From: Actinomycetes bacterium
GTDB taxonomy: Bacteria; Actinomycetota; Acidimicrobiia; Acidimicrobiales; Acidimicrobiaceae
NCBI GenBank assembly: GCA_021841935.1
Contig: JAKCDL010000013.1
Span: 1 to 64,000 of the forward strand
DNA: 64,000 nucleotides
Direction: 5' to 3'
The notes under the pieces were generated by a model, which saw nothing but the letters and a program-made list of their open reading frames with translations, was not told the DNA's origin and did not search any database. Below are positions 27,713-37,418 of the stretch, one piece after another. Within the stretch, counting starts at the first letter, position 1. Every line of letters begins with the position of its first letter. The position numbers were made by a program, and so were the translations under genes.

Positions 27713-28747
27713 GTGGCAAAGTTAAAGTTAGGGCTACAACTTGGATACTGGGGCTCAAAGCCACCAGCGGGGGCTATGGAGCTGGTCCGAGCCGCAGAAG
27801 ATGCCGGCTTCGACTCAATGTGGACTGCCGAAGCTTATGGCTCTGATGCGCTTACCCCTCTTGCATGGTGGGGATCGCAGACTTCAAAGTTGCGAATCGG
27901 CACTGCGATTATGCAACTTAGCGCACGAACTCCAACGGCTGCGGCCATGGCTGCTATGTCATTAGATTACTTGAGCAACGGCCGTTTCATTATGGGCATC
28001 GGCGCATCTGGTCCTCAGGTAGTTGAAGGGTGGTACGGGCAACCATATCCCAAGCCCCTACAACGAACTAGAGAGTACGTTGAGATCGCACGTAAGGTCA
28101 TTGAGCGTGAAGGACCAGTTCAATACTCGGGAAGCTTTTATTCCCTACCCTTTGAGGGCGGCTCTGGCTTAGGCAAGGCGTTGAAGTCGACCATTCACCC
28201 GCTCCGAACCAATATTCCAATAGCAATTGCTGCAGAGGGACCTAAAAATGTAGCTTTAGCCGCTGAAGTTGCAGACGGCTGGTTTCCATTTTGGTTCTCA
28301 CCTCGATCGAATGACTTCTACTCCAAGGCTCTTGCTGATGGCTTTTCAAAGAGAAGTGCGCCGAGCCCAATCGAAAGCTTCGAGGTTTTTTGCCCGGTTC
28401 CAGTGGTGATCGACGATGACCTCGAGGCTGCGGCGAACAAGATTCGCCCCATGATCGGACTCTACGTCGGAGGAATGGGCGCCAAGGATACGAACTTCCA
28501 CGCTGATGTATTTATTCGAATGGGTTATGAAAAAGAGTGCGAAGAGATACAGAGCCTCTATCTAGCTGGTAGAAAGGATGAAGCTCTAGCCGCAGTCACC
28601 ATGGAGATGGTTGAAGATGTAGCTTTGATCGGTCCCAAGGAGAAAATTCGAGATTCGCTCGATCGCTGGAGCGAGACCGTTGTCACCACAATGGTCATAG
28701 GCGGGGACATTGAGACTATCAGAACTATGGCTGAACTAACTGCGTAA
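27713..28747 (+). CDS. LLM-class F420-dependent oxidoreductase
   Basis: A 344-residue TIM-barrel flavin/F420 enzyme of the luciferase-like monooxygenase class. Markers are LGLQLGYWG at the N-terminus, EDAGFDSMWTAEAYGSDA, the RIGTAIMQLSARTP strand, LDYLSNGRFIMGIGASGPQV, and ADGWFPFWFSP. The overall pattern is that of F420-dependent dehydrogenases abundant in Actinobacteria. Start is GTG; the ribosome site is weak. The substrate cannot be assigned; no partner gene is close enough to guide it. Confidence 0.85.
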   Translation: MAKLKLGLQLGYWGSKPPAGAMELVRAAEDAGFDSMWTAEAYGSDALTPLAWWGSQTSKLRIGTAIMQLSARTPTAAAMAAMSLDYLSNGRFIMGIGASGPQVVEGWYGQPYPKPLQRTREYVEIARKVIEREGPVQYSGSFYSLPFEGGSGLGKALKSTIHPLRTNIPIAIAAEGPKNVALAAEVADGWFPFWFSPRSNDFYSKALADGFSKRSAPSPIESFEVFCPVPVVIDDDLEAAANKIRPMIGLYVGGMGAKDTNFHADVFIRMGYEKECEEIQSLYLAGRKDEALAAVTMEMVEDVALIGPKEKIRDSLDRWSETVVTTMVIGGDIETIRTMAELTA

Positions 28748-28984
28748 GTCGTTCTCTTCGCCTACCTTAGGAAGTTGAAATTTGCGATCTGACTCCGGCA
28801 CCATGCATCTTTGCCACTTTTATGGTGCTCATATTAAAAACCGCTACGAATTTAGACTTTGCGAATTGGAATTTGCTAAATTTTTGAGATGAGGTCGAAG
28901 AGAGGGTCACTACGACTCAAAAGTTTGAACCCTACCTATTAGACGGTTTGCTTTGGCACTACTGAAACTTGGGAAGGCATGGCC

Positions 28985-29356
28985 ATGATAGACTCTGGCT
29001 TTGCGGCACACTTTGCAGCGAATTGGGCGGAGGCCTGGAACGATCACGACCTCGATGCAATACTTGCATTCCTGCATGACAACTTTGAGATGGTTTCGCC
29101 TTCGATCGTTAGGATCGCCGGTGTTGAGAGCGGAAGACTTGTTGGTAGGGAGGCGGTGAGTGCCTACTGGACTAAGGCGCTCGAGATGTATCCCAAACTA
29201 AATTTAGAGATCGTTCACGTGCTAACTGGAATCGACTCAATTGTGATCTATAGCAAGATTGCTAATGACAGGTTCTTGGCTGAAACTTTTTACTTTGACA
29301 ACGCTCAATCGAGTACACCTATGGTTGTTCGTTCGATATCTCACTATACGCAGTAA
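28985..29356 (+). CDS. NTF2-like/SnoaL-type small protein
   Basis: A 123-residue protein with the cone-shaped NTF2-like pattern: NWAEAWNDHDLDAILAFLHD, then FEMVSPS, a VGREAVSAYWTKALEMYP helix and four C-terminal strands. Such proteins are polyketide cyclase-like, isomerase-like or simply ligand-binding. ATG at 28985 is preferred over 28979 because GGGAAGG (28971-28977) is then at optimal distance. It stands alone. Confidence 0.75.
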   Translation: MIDSGFAAHFAANWAEAWNDHDLDAILAFLHDNFEMVSPSIVRIAGVESGRLVGREAVSAYWTKALEMYPKLNLEIVHVLTGIDSIVIYSKIANDRFLAETFYFDNAQSSTPMVVRSISHYTQ

Positions 29357-29787
29357 CTAAGTGATTCCGATTAGCTAAGCAGGTAAGAGTGCCTTCTTCT
29401 CCTTGGAGAATGATCTTGCGCCTCTCGCCTCTTTTTCAGACGGGAGCGAAACCAGGTGCGTGCGGATGTGGCGATTCGTCGCTCAAAAAGCGCTAGACAG
29501 AGGTTTCGAATGGGCAGGAGAGGAAGATGGATAGCCTCCCTGCTAGTGTTCAATGGTGCTTGGACCTGTTTAGTTCTTTTTTGACAGATTTGCATTTGTC
29601 GAAGGGTGAGGACCCCTCTTGCACCATCTCGTTGGACTGTTTCGTTTCGGGATGTCTTTTTATTGCGCGTCGTTGACATTCAGTTATATGCCTGGTTCGC
29701 AAAGTTCATGAAGTTGCACTTCGTACAGAGCCACATCGCTTGAGTTGCGTATCTTCGCAACGATCTGTATCGTCGAGGCGCAAAGAT
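29357..29787. other. intergenic stretch with no supported gene
   Basis: The only long frame (29371-29679, minus) is an arginine-rich read-through with no ribosome site and no recognisable domain. Confidence 0.4.
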
Positions 29788-30384
29788 CTACTTTCTTCTG
29801 ATCATGTAGGCCGAATCGACGCCTTCAAATCCTAACTTTGGGTAGTAGTCAACTGCAGACGGAGCAGCAATAAGTATCAGAGAGACGCCGTCGCCTATTG
29901 AGCTTTTAGTCGCTTCAACTAGGGCTATACCGATGCCTCGACCTTGAAATTTCGAGGCAACTGCGAGATCGGAGAGGTAGCAGCAGTACGAAAAGTCAGT
30001 TACCGATCTGGCGACACCCGCTAATGTCTTCCCATAGGAGCTCTCTTTCGGTAGGCTTTCCCCAGTCGGTTGGTGGTCTACATAAGGGCTCTCATGCTTG
30101 CCATTGGAGCGATCGTCAGTCACCTTTGACCTGAGGCGATCTAGGTCGAAGGTGAAGGTGACCGCGCTAGCGTCGAGGTCTTCTCTATAACTCTTTGCTG
30201 TCGTTTTATTCTCAAGTTCGACTTCTCGGATCCAAGCACAAATCAGGAGATTGCTACCTTCGATCATTGCCTTGATCAAGTCGATGTTCTGGGTTGGTCG
30301 GTTGATCGTCGAATCATCGAAGAGTGAGGCGAGTTCTGCAGGCGAGACCTCTAATTTGTCGGTGATCAGCACTTCTAGCGTCAT
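29788..30384 (-). CDS. GNAT-family N-acetyltransferase with internal insert
   Basis: A 198-residue protein. The C-terminal half has the acetyl-CoA-binding motif A, LSDLAVASKFQGRGIGIALV (Q-x-x-G-x-G/A), followed by LILIAAPSAVDYYPKLGFE, the usual GNAT ending. The N-terminal half has a strand (NLLICAWI) that normally continues directly into the next strand (LAGVARSV), but here about 65 polar residues are inserted between them. The insert is charged and has no recognisable motif. Substrate unknown. Confidence 0.75.
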   Translation of the reverse strand: MTLEVLITDKLEVSPAELASLFDDSTINRPTQNIDLIKAMIEGSNLLICAWIREVELENKTTAKSYREDLDASAVTFTFDLDRLRSKVTDDRSNGKHESPYVDHQPTGESLPKESSYGKTLAGVARSVTDFSYCCYLSDLAVASKFQGRGIGIALVEATKSSIGDGVSLILIAAPSAVDYYPKLGFEGVDSAYMIRRK

Positions 30385-30469
30385 CGTCTTTTATCCTTGG
30401 ATCTTGATTCTTATTGATTGAAGTTCAAGATAAAACCTACATGGGGTGATCTGTCCCTTTCGTTTTGAT

Positions 30470-32467
30470 TCATAGGACTAACTGCTCGTCGTAGGGACGA
30501 TAACCACTTGCGACTTCCACGGAACCCTCTGTTCTTCGATCGAGCCCAAAGAGGTCTCGCATGGTTGAGGTAGCCTCGATGGCCAGAGTGTCGGGATCGA
30601 TTTTGCCGTAGGCTCGTCTCGCATTGGGAGTAATTTCAATTGATTGGCGGAGCCTAACCTTAACCCTGCTTCCAGGTACGAGTTGTAGCAGCTCAGGTAG
30701 ATCTCGTTGGGCGAAGTATCCAAGGATAGGGTAACCACCAGAGACCGGGTGATCACGGCCGATGACAAATCCATTTCCGTCGGGGTTGATCTGTAGAGCG
30801 CCGCTTGTGATAGGGGTCGATTGCGAGAGAGGAACAAGCGACTTTATCCTTGGTTCTATCTCGATATGGGTCCCGCTTCTGCTTTTTCTATCTGTAACTG
30901 TGTAACTGAAGCCTCTAAAGTCAGCGACGGAAAGACCAGTACTTAGGTATAGGTCAAAGTCATCTCTCTGTTGGCGATCCATCGCTAGAACGTCGATGTT
31001 TGCCCTAACAGGGTGGCGTCTTTCTCTTCGAAAGAGGCATCTACCCACCGAAAGCTCCACTCCGATCTTCGATAGGGTATCAAATGAGATGGTGCCTCCT
31101 AGACTTTCAATCGATTCGAATCGCCCTAAGTCATCATTTGGTAGGCCGTTCTGCTTGGTGATTGAGCCTGCCACGGCAAGGTACTCGTAACTTCTCTTGC
31201 CACCTAGTGGATTAGCGACTTTGACGATCTGCCCAGGTTCTACAAGAGCGGTGCATCCAATTGGGATGGCGTGACCATCTACGAAGATCGGCGTCCCTTT
31301 GCTCGTGTAGAGAAGGTGAGTGGCAGCGGTGACCTCGAGAATAACCCTGCCCCCTAAACCAACTTCGATGGCCCCCTGATACTTTGGGTCTTGATTTCCT
31401 ACTGCGCTATTTGAAAGTTCAGCTAGCTTTGGGCTTATTGGACCACTGCGGGAGATTGCGATCTGCCCCATGCCGTCTCTAAAGCGATCTTGTATCGTGA
31501 CTGGACCAGTGACCTCTTTTACGACAGCGAATTGAAGAGAGTCGTTGTTTGAGTAAAGGCTCTCCTTTTCGCTTGCCGTATCTCCGTCATTCGAAGCACT
31601 CTCATCACTCTTTGGAGAGCTGTAGCTCTCTAAATTGCCCTTGAGGGCAATTTTGGATCCTTGGGATTCGATCTCGCCTTTGACGTGACTGCCCATGGCA
31701 GTAGGCTCATCGTCGAATGCGCTTTGGACAGCTTCGCGGTAACGAGCTAGGACGATACGATCCCCGCGTCGAATCGAACCACCTAGTACGAAATTTTCAA
31801 TCGGCTCGACGATGGTCCCTATGATATTCCAGCCTCCAGGAGAAGTTAGCGAATAGATCCCGAGATAGGGGCCACCTATCGCTAGGGAGCGCCTGGGAAC
31901 ATTTTGTCTAGGGGTTGAGCGTCGACTGAGAAATAGGGAGGATGGCAGTCCCTCTAGATATAGAAATCCAGGTGCGAAGGATATCTCTCTGACGGTGATA
32001 GTTGCTTCCTCTAATTGCCTCTGTACCTCAGCGGTGCTCAATCCTAGATTTGTCAAAAGCTCAAGATCGGGGCCGTCTAGTACAAAGTGAAGGTAATGGA
32101 TAGAGATCTGCCCCCTCGGGACATCATCGCGGTCAAGCGCCCTTTTGATTGACGGAGCATCACGGTGGGACTTCGCAGAGATCTGTTCACTTGCATCTGT
32201 GGATTTTTCTATCGTTGCGATAGCGGAAGTAAATTCGATTATTGCATTTAGGGGCGCCTCCTCGTCTACCTCCAACAAGAGTTTGTCTTCGAAGGCGTAA
32301 TAATTTAGGATAAACGGTGGTCGAACCTCGCCTAGGGTGATATTTTTCTGCAATAGAGTGAGATTGCTTAGCAAGATCGCATTTGGTGAGAGGGCCATGA
32401 CCTCAATGATGTTCGGTTCGCGATCATTAGCGGTCATTGGTTGGAGGCACCCTCGTGAACGGACCAT
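30470..32467 (-). CDS. pxpB-pxpC: fused 5-oxoprolinase subunits B and C
   Basis: A 665-residue chain. Residues about 15-270 are PxpB/KipI-like (YLHFVLDGPDLELL, then the hallmark FAPGFLYLEGLP and SPGGWNIIG). Residues about 330-660 are PxpC/KipA-like (TIQDRFRDGMGQI, GLGGRVILEVTAATHL, LAVAGSI, and near the end HPVSGGYPILGYFAQRDLP with VRLRQS). An acidic Ser-rich linker of about 60 residues joins them. With PxpA it hydrolyses 5-oxoproline to glutamate using ATP. It starts 4 bp after the pxpA stop with no clear ribosome site, so translation is probably coupled; ATG at 32437 is an alternative start. The upstream NH2 region includes an unusual segment rich in acidic residues. Confidence 0.88.
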   Translation of the reverse strand: MVRSRGCLQPMTANDREPNIIEVMALSPNAILLSNLTLLQKNITLGEVRPPFILNYYAFEDKLLLEVDEEAPLNAIIEFTSAIATIEKSTDASEQISAKSHRDAPSIKRALDRDDVPRGQISIHYLHFVLDGPDLELLTNLGLSTAEVQRQLEEATITVREISFAPGFLYLEGLPSSLFLSRRSTPRQNVPRRSLAIGGPYLGIYSLTSPGGWNIIGTIVEPIENFVLGGSIRRGDRIVLARYREAVQSAFDDEPTAMGSHVKGEIESQGSKIALKGNLESYSSPKSDESASNDGDTASEKESLYSNNDSLQFAVVKEVTGPVTIQDRFRDGMGQIAISRSGPISPKLAELSNSAVGNQDPKYQGAIEVGLGGRVILEVTAATHLLYTSKGTPIFVDGHAIPIGCTALVEPGQIVKVANPLGGKRSYEYLAVAGSITKQNGLPNDDLGRFESIESLGGTISFDTLSKIGVELSVGRCLFRRERRHPVRANIDVLAMDRQQRDDFDLYLSTGLSVADFRGFSYTVTDRKSRSGTHIEIEPRIKSLVPLSQSTPITSGALQINPDGNGFVIGRDHPVSGGYPILGYFAQRDLPELLQLVPGSRVKVRLRQSIEITPNARRAYGKIDPDTLAIEATSTMRDLFGLDRRTEGSVEVASGYRPYDEQLVL

Positions 32468-32471
32468 TTCA

Positions 32472-33194
32472 TCATCGCATACGAAATTCTTGAGCTAAGG
32501 CCAAGGCCTCTATTGAGGGAGTGTGATCCCCGTGGAAGCAGACCACATCGACCGTAAGGGGTATTATTTTTCCGCTAGCAGCTTCGACTTGTTGGTCATT
32601 CGAAATCGATTCAATTTGCCTTAGGATCTGATTGGGATCATTTAGCAAAGAAGCGGAATTTGATCGCGGTGCCAAAGATCCGTCTTCTAAATACATTCGA
32701 TCGGCGAAGCCTTCTTTTAGAAAACGATACCCACGGATGGCACAAATCTGCTCTAAGGTACTGCCTGGAGCTCCAACGATGAGAGGAGATGGGGAACTTT
32801 CGTATATCTTGTCGATTGACTCCAGGAACCATGTTGCAAGCGATGAATCGGCGAACATGTCGTTATAAAGGGCTCCATGAGCTTTCACAACCTCTGGTAG
32901 ATAGCCAACGATATTTGATAAGAAGTCAAATTGACTTTTCATTTGATCGAGGAGCCCCCCTGAGGTGACAGATTGCGACAACCTTCCAAAGTTATAGGGA
33001 TCAAAATAAGAAGGGTGCGCAGCAATCATTACCCCATGCTGAGTGCACAGGTCAACGGCACGTGTGATTGATTCTTTAGTTCCTCCGTGGCCCCCACAAG
33101 CTATGTTAGCGACGTCAACGAGTGGAATGACACTCTCATCATCTCCTACATTGTTGCCCCTGAATGTCTCTCCGACGTCGGCCCCAAACCTCAT
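32472..33194 (-). CDS. pxpA: 5-oxoprolinase subunit A (LamB/YcsF family)
   Basis: A 240-residue protein of the LamB/YcsF family. It has the early acidic/GDDE segment, the metal-site-like NIACGGHGGTKES (usual NIACGFHAGD), IAAHPSYFDPYNFGR, VKAHGALYNDM, KEGFADRMYLEDGSLAPR and the C-terminal VCFHGDHTPSIEAL. The Gly-for-Phe and Thr-Lys changes in the first motif depart from consensus. The usual DLNxDxGE is GADVGE. It leads the pxp operon; no strong ribosome site is seen before the ATG. Confidence 0.87.
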   Translation of the reverse strand: MRFGADVGETFRGNNVGDDESVIPLVDVANIACGGHGGTKESITRAVDLCTQHGVMIAAHPSYFDPYNFGRLSQSVTSGGLLDQMKSQFDFLSNIVGYLPEVVKAHGALYNDMFADSSLATWFLESIDKIYESSPSPLIVGAPGSTLEQICAIRGYRFLKEGFADRMYLEDGSLAPRSNSASLLNDPNQILRQIESISNDQQVEAASGKIIPLTVDVVCFHGDHTPSIEALALAQEFRMR

Positions 33195-33548
33195 AATAAG
33201 ATCAGAATAATTCGGAAGGTAACAGGTCGACTCAGGCCCGTGGAGCTAATAAGAGCGAAGACCTTTATCGCCACCCTCGATTATTGTGCTCTAGTCTATT
33301 TCGAGTGCCTGAGCTTCAGCAAATGGATCCTAGAACCTACAGTTCAAATCGTATAAATTGACTTGGCCTGGAGATTTTTCGGCGAAACCGCGAGCCATGT
33401 TTTACTTTGCGGTCAGAGGACCGACGGTTGAAAAAATATTCTTGAGCTCGGTAATACATTGTTTGTCGGACAGCTGATATTTGTGCTTGACCTTATTGAA
33501 TTTTTATCGAATGGTCCAATGCGAGTGAAGTTACATTAGTATGTTCCC
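33195..33548. other. intergenic region before the tRNA
   Basis: No supported gene. It must hold the promoters of pxpA (leftward) and the tRNA (rightward), but no strong consensus was identified. Confidence 0.35.
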
Positions 33549-33625
<77 letters not shown>

Positions 33626-33870
33626 TTTTTTTCCAAAGTCGACAGCGTCAGAAGTCATAGAGGTCGAGTACCTCGGCTGATTGGATTTTTTAGGGGTTCT
33701 TCCGCAATATTCGCCTCATCGGACATTAGCGGCTCATCGGATATTAGCGGGGTTTCTTCAACTGCTCCGAGTTCTCTATTTTCAATATTGGCCATGAAGT
33801 CTAAATTATCGATTGCATTAGAAGTGCACAGCGATCGAATTGCACAAGTGGTTTTCGTTTCGGTAGATGG

Positions 33871-33911
33871 AGATACATCCCTAGCGGCCTTTAGCCGCTA
33901 GGGATGTATCT
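33871..33911. terminator. very strong hairpin terminator
   Basis: AGATACATCCCTAGCGGC (33871-33888) and its exact complement (33894-33911) form an 18-bp perfect stem with a 5-base loop, followed by TTCTCTT. It is about 250 bp after the tRNA and about 70 bp beyond the end of the ISL3 transposase relic, and could stop transcription from either side. A tandem 18-bp near-repeat (33715-33750) lies between it and the tRNA. Confidence 0.75.
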
Positions 33912-33979
33912 TTCTCTTGTCTGTCGATTGCTGTCTTTGAGTCTGTTTTCTTTTGAAGCGTTTGTTATATGGCTTAGCC

Positions 33980-34252
33980 TTACCTGACAACCATTGAGTC
34001 AAGTATCTTCCAGTTTGGCTTTCCGCAGTAGAGAAGTACTCTTATGCGATAGTTGTCGAAGTTCCTAAAGCCAAATCCAACTCTCTTGACTCTCTTGATG
34101 AGGTTGTTGATTGCTTCGGTTGGCCCGTTGCTGACTTTGGCGATGTGGTAGTTCTGTATTTGGTCGAACCACTTCTCTATGGTTCGACCAAGTCGCCGAA
34201 CCTCATATGGCATATGCCTTCTCTTTGCCTGGTCTATGAGTTCGTATAACAT
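33980..34252 (-). pseudogene. ISL3-family transposase C-terminal relic
   Basis: A 90-residue frame that ends with NGPTEAINNLIKRVKRVGFG and FRNFDNYRIRVLLYCGKPNW, the typical C-terminus of ISL3-family DDE transposases (the Glu in PTEAINN is the last catalytic acid). The upstream 300 or so residues are missing: beyond 34252 the frame ends and the sequence is unrelated. It lies just downstream of a tRNA and a strong hairpin. Confidence 0.8.
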
Positions 34253-34296
34253 CTCTGTCGCTGTATCAAGCGATTGCTCGAAGTCTTCCCTTTTAG

Positions 34297-34488
34297 AGCC
34301 CCGAACCTAATGGGCGTAACTCAAAGTCAGCGCTAGTTATTCACCTGACCGATAGAGGCTCAGCGACGAGTCTTCAAAAGAGTCTTGAAAGATTCAAGTA
34401 TGTTCAAGCTAACCTCGACCTCCAACCAGCGACCTATGTCTTGCCTCATCACGGTATCGCGATCATCAATCAAGCATCTAAGCGATAA
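34297..34488 (+). pseudogene. orphan C-terminal coding fragment of unknown family
   Basis: An open frame without a start codon reads SALVIHLTDRGSATSLQKSL, then LDLQPATYVLPHHGIAIINQ and a stop at 34486-34488. Composition and wobble look coding, with no stop for 63 codons. It directly abuts the truncated ISL3 transposase, so it may be the tail of a gene cut by that element or by a deletion. I do not recognise the family. Confidence 0.4.
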
Positions 34489-34725
34489 TAAATGGATAAC
34501 ACCTATCTCAACTATCTACAGCTAAGGATGGCGATTGCGCACTCCCAGCTTGAAAGATCACGATCCGACAAGGAATCCCGCAATATCACAGAGGTAGATA
34601 ATTGAATACAAGCAGCATCACTTCAAATAATCCGACCATTACAAATAATTGCCAACTTTACCCTGTAAAGTTGTCAAGAGCGAGAGCTACAATTTCAATG
34701 TCGACGAATACGGAGAGATCCTCCA

Positions 34726-35856
34726 GTGAAACGTAAAAGCAACCTTGGCGCACATGCAATGATCAGTGACAAAGCTATCGTTAGGGGCAAAAAAGGTGGC
34801 ATTCGCATTGCCATTGGTATAGTGCTAGTGACAGCAGCGGCAGTAGGAATTGCGTACCCAATTTGGTGGAATAATAGATCTGCAACGGGAGCTGCTAACC
34901 TCTTGCGCAAAGATCTGACAAAGCTTCAACAAACTTCCAAAGGTGCTGCGTCTACTCGAACTGTGGGCAGCACGCAATCAGCTTCACAAACATGCAAAGC
35001 TGATCCTGGGCCAGGTATTCTCAGCATTCCAAAGCTATCCCTTACGGCGCCCGTCGAGCAGGGCCTCACTGACGGAGTCCTTAACATTGCAATAGGACAC
35101 GATCCATCTACTTCATGGCCCGGTCCAAACTCTGCATCCCTCTTTGCTGCACATGACGTAAGCTTCTTCTCGCGCCTCAACCAACTAAGCCCGGGCGATA
35201 TCATCACGTACACAGTTCCTTGCGCGACATACACCTTCAAGGTGGAAGGTGCGCGGATAACTTCTCCCGGTTCGCCAATATCGGTTCCGAACGAAGGGGC
35301 GCTGATCTTAGATACCTGTTATCCACCCAATGCCCTTTGGTATACCCCAGACCGCTATATCGTCACCGCATCGTTCGCAAGCTCTGGCCCACAAGACCCT
35401 AGAGTTGCATCTTCTCTGAGTAGTCAAGTTGCTCCTCCTATCAACTACACAGTCAACGTTCCGCCAACGATTCCACCGCAAGAGCTTCAGTTGGCCAATA
35501 ATTCTCAGGAGATGGGTCAACTGTCTTTTACCGGATCTCCTAGTGCATCATTTCAACAGTCAAATGCGCCACTACAGGTCGAAGCTGCAGGACTTGAAGG
35601 GTGGTTTGCTATCCTACATGCAATCGAGTCGAATCAGCCGACATGGTGGAAGGCCATTGTGTCGAACGTCGCATTTCCGCAAGGGATGGCAGGGGGAACA
35701 CTGAAGAGTACCTCTCCGCTAGAGATAACTGAGGACGTCACTGGAAGCACTCCACATTCGATTACCCTAACGGGTTCGATAAATTCAACGTCAATAAAAG
35801 TGACTGGAACTTTTACGGGTACCCAGATGAGCGTTAGCGACGTAGTCTTCAACTAA
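34726..35856 (+). CDS. sortase with an extra C-terminal region
   Basis: A 376-residue membrane-anchored transpeptidase. A cytoplasmic basic N-terminus and one membrane helix (about 27-47) are followed by a Ser/Thr linker and the sortase beta-barrel: GILSIPKLSLTAPVEQGL, catalytic His143 in AAHDVSFF, Cys198 in LILDTCYP and Arg210 in YTPDRYIV. Spacing and LDTCYP resemble class D/E sortases. About 160 residues beyond the barrel form a second region rich in Ser/Thr and beta-type sequence that is not part of normal sortases. GTG at 34726 has GGAGA upstream. The likely substrate is the surface protein 1.5 kb downstream. Confidence 0.88.
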   Translation: MKRKSNLGAHAMISDKAIVRGKKGGIRIAIGIVLVTAAAVGIAYPIWWNNRSATGAANLLRKDLTKLQQTSKGAASTRTVGSTQSASQTCKADPGPGILSIPKLSLTAPVEQGLTDGVLNIAIGHDPSTSWPGPNSASLFAAHDVSFFSRLNQLSPGDIITYTVPCATYTFKVEGARITSPGSPISVPNEGALILDTCYPPNALWYTPDRYIVTASFASSGPQDPRVASSLSSQVAPPINYTVNVPPTIPPQELQLANNSQEMGQLSFTGSPSASFQQSNAPLQVEAAGLEGWFAILHAIESNQPTWWKAIVSNVAFPQGMAGGTLKSTSPLEITEDVTGSTPHSITLTGSINSTSIKVTGTFTGTQMSVSDVVFN

Positions 35857-37418
35857 GTCACAGCCGTATTTAACTCAGAGAGTCACCGTTGGGGATTCCT
35901 AGCTCGTAAGGTTGATACCCCTAAACAAAGTGCTATTCAAGGCAGAGGTGATTGCTCACTCCAATGGACCTCTTAGGAAGTTGACGCCATTGAGGAGCCG
36001 CGTCAATGTGCCCTTTAACTTTAGCTCTCGCAACCAGTCACTACCATATAGAACGATCGTTACCGACCCACCGTAGAGACGACCAAAGAGTGTCGCCCTT
36101 ATCCATAGACAGTCGCATGTGCTTTACTAACTCGATATGAGGAGACAATAGCCGCAAAGGTGATAGTACCTTCGATTTTCATAGCCCGACCATATGCAAG
36201 CCAACCACTTTTTGAAGGTGATTAATCGCCAATCAAATTTTGAAAATGAGATCACAGGGGGATGTGCTTTATTTACGTCACTATTTTCCGCTATACCGAC
36301 TCTGATGACGGAGCGGAAAAGCTAGCGATAGTGTCGTTGGAATAATGTCGTCCTTCGAAGTCGGTCATGTTGCGAGTGGATAGTTATATGGACAGATAGG
36401 TCAGAATTTCGTTGCGAATCTGCTTGTCTGCAAAAAGCGCCGGAAGAGCCATAACAAACTACAGCCATCAAGTTAGTCAAATAAAATTGAAGAAGTTCTA
36501 CCCGTCGGTGAGTAAGTCGAGGCGCTTTTCCAATCTAAAGGGCGAAGGCTCAAAGCGTGCCAAATGGTAGAAGCGATCTACGCCAAACCCAATCTTTAGG
36601 TGCAAGCCGATCCTCAGATAGGCACAGAACTCCTCCGTAAACAGTGACGGTAGGGTAACGAGTCTCTATTCGAAAGTAACATACCGTAATGAGGCAAATT
36701 GCAAGTACGGGATCGGGACTATGTGAAGCTCACTTTCTGCGATTTGCGCCGCGATCAACGTGTTTTGCTAGCTTGGCCCTGTTCAAATGGGCTAATCCAA
36801 CGCGTTGAACGCTACTCGATGGTGGCAAATTTCATGTGCACCGCAGAACTCCATCCAAGCTTCTTCACCTTGAACACTTTGGATCCCTCTTGCACCGGGC
36901 GCAAGCCTTCATAACAAATTAATACAATCACAATGATTGAACGACCAAGGGGATCGGTCGTGATAGTGGATGATGGAATCACTTTACTGCACTTCGGCTA
37001 ACGAGTGGATCTGCACCTGCAGGGCGAAGAAACTAGTATAGCTTTTTACTTATCTAGGCAATTGGAACATTGAGACCACTTTCCAGCAGCAGAAATATAC
37101 AGGGTAAATAAAGTTTGGGTACTAAAACGACACGGACAATAGTTCAGAAATTTCAAGAAATTTGGAGCGTTCGACTACCTTGCCGCCAAACCAAGATGCG
37201 CTAGAGATCGTTCGACCGAGAGACGATATCGCGAAGAGCGATCAACTTTCAACTTCTGATCTTGAAGGTAAAAGTCCTTTTCATTAGCACATAGGCGAAA
37301 AAAAGTACCTGACGGACTCAAAAACACCTCCAAATTCCCCTTATCGGCATATTTGCATGATAACTTTAAATATTGTTTAGAAATTTCTTACAAAATAGGA
37401 AAATACACAGGAGGACAC
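35857..37418. other. 1.5-kb gene-free region between sortase and surface protein
   Basis: No intact gene in either strand. Short frames (for example 36699-36914) lack ribosome sites and have no recognisable family. The sequence reads like decayed DNA. The promoter of the surface protein must lie near its right end. Confidence 0.45.

Noticed and set aside
29371-29679. 102-codon Arg-rich frame on the minus strand
   Set aside because: No ribosome site, no domain, composition typical of an out-of-frame reading.
36699-36914. 71-codon plus-strand frame in the gene-poor zone
   Set aside because: No ribosome site and no resemblance to known proteins.
37353-37418. Upstream extension of the surface protein
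   Set aside because: It would place 22 residues before a clear signal peptide, and the GTG at 37419 has a better ribosome site.
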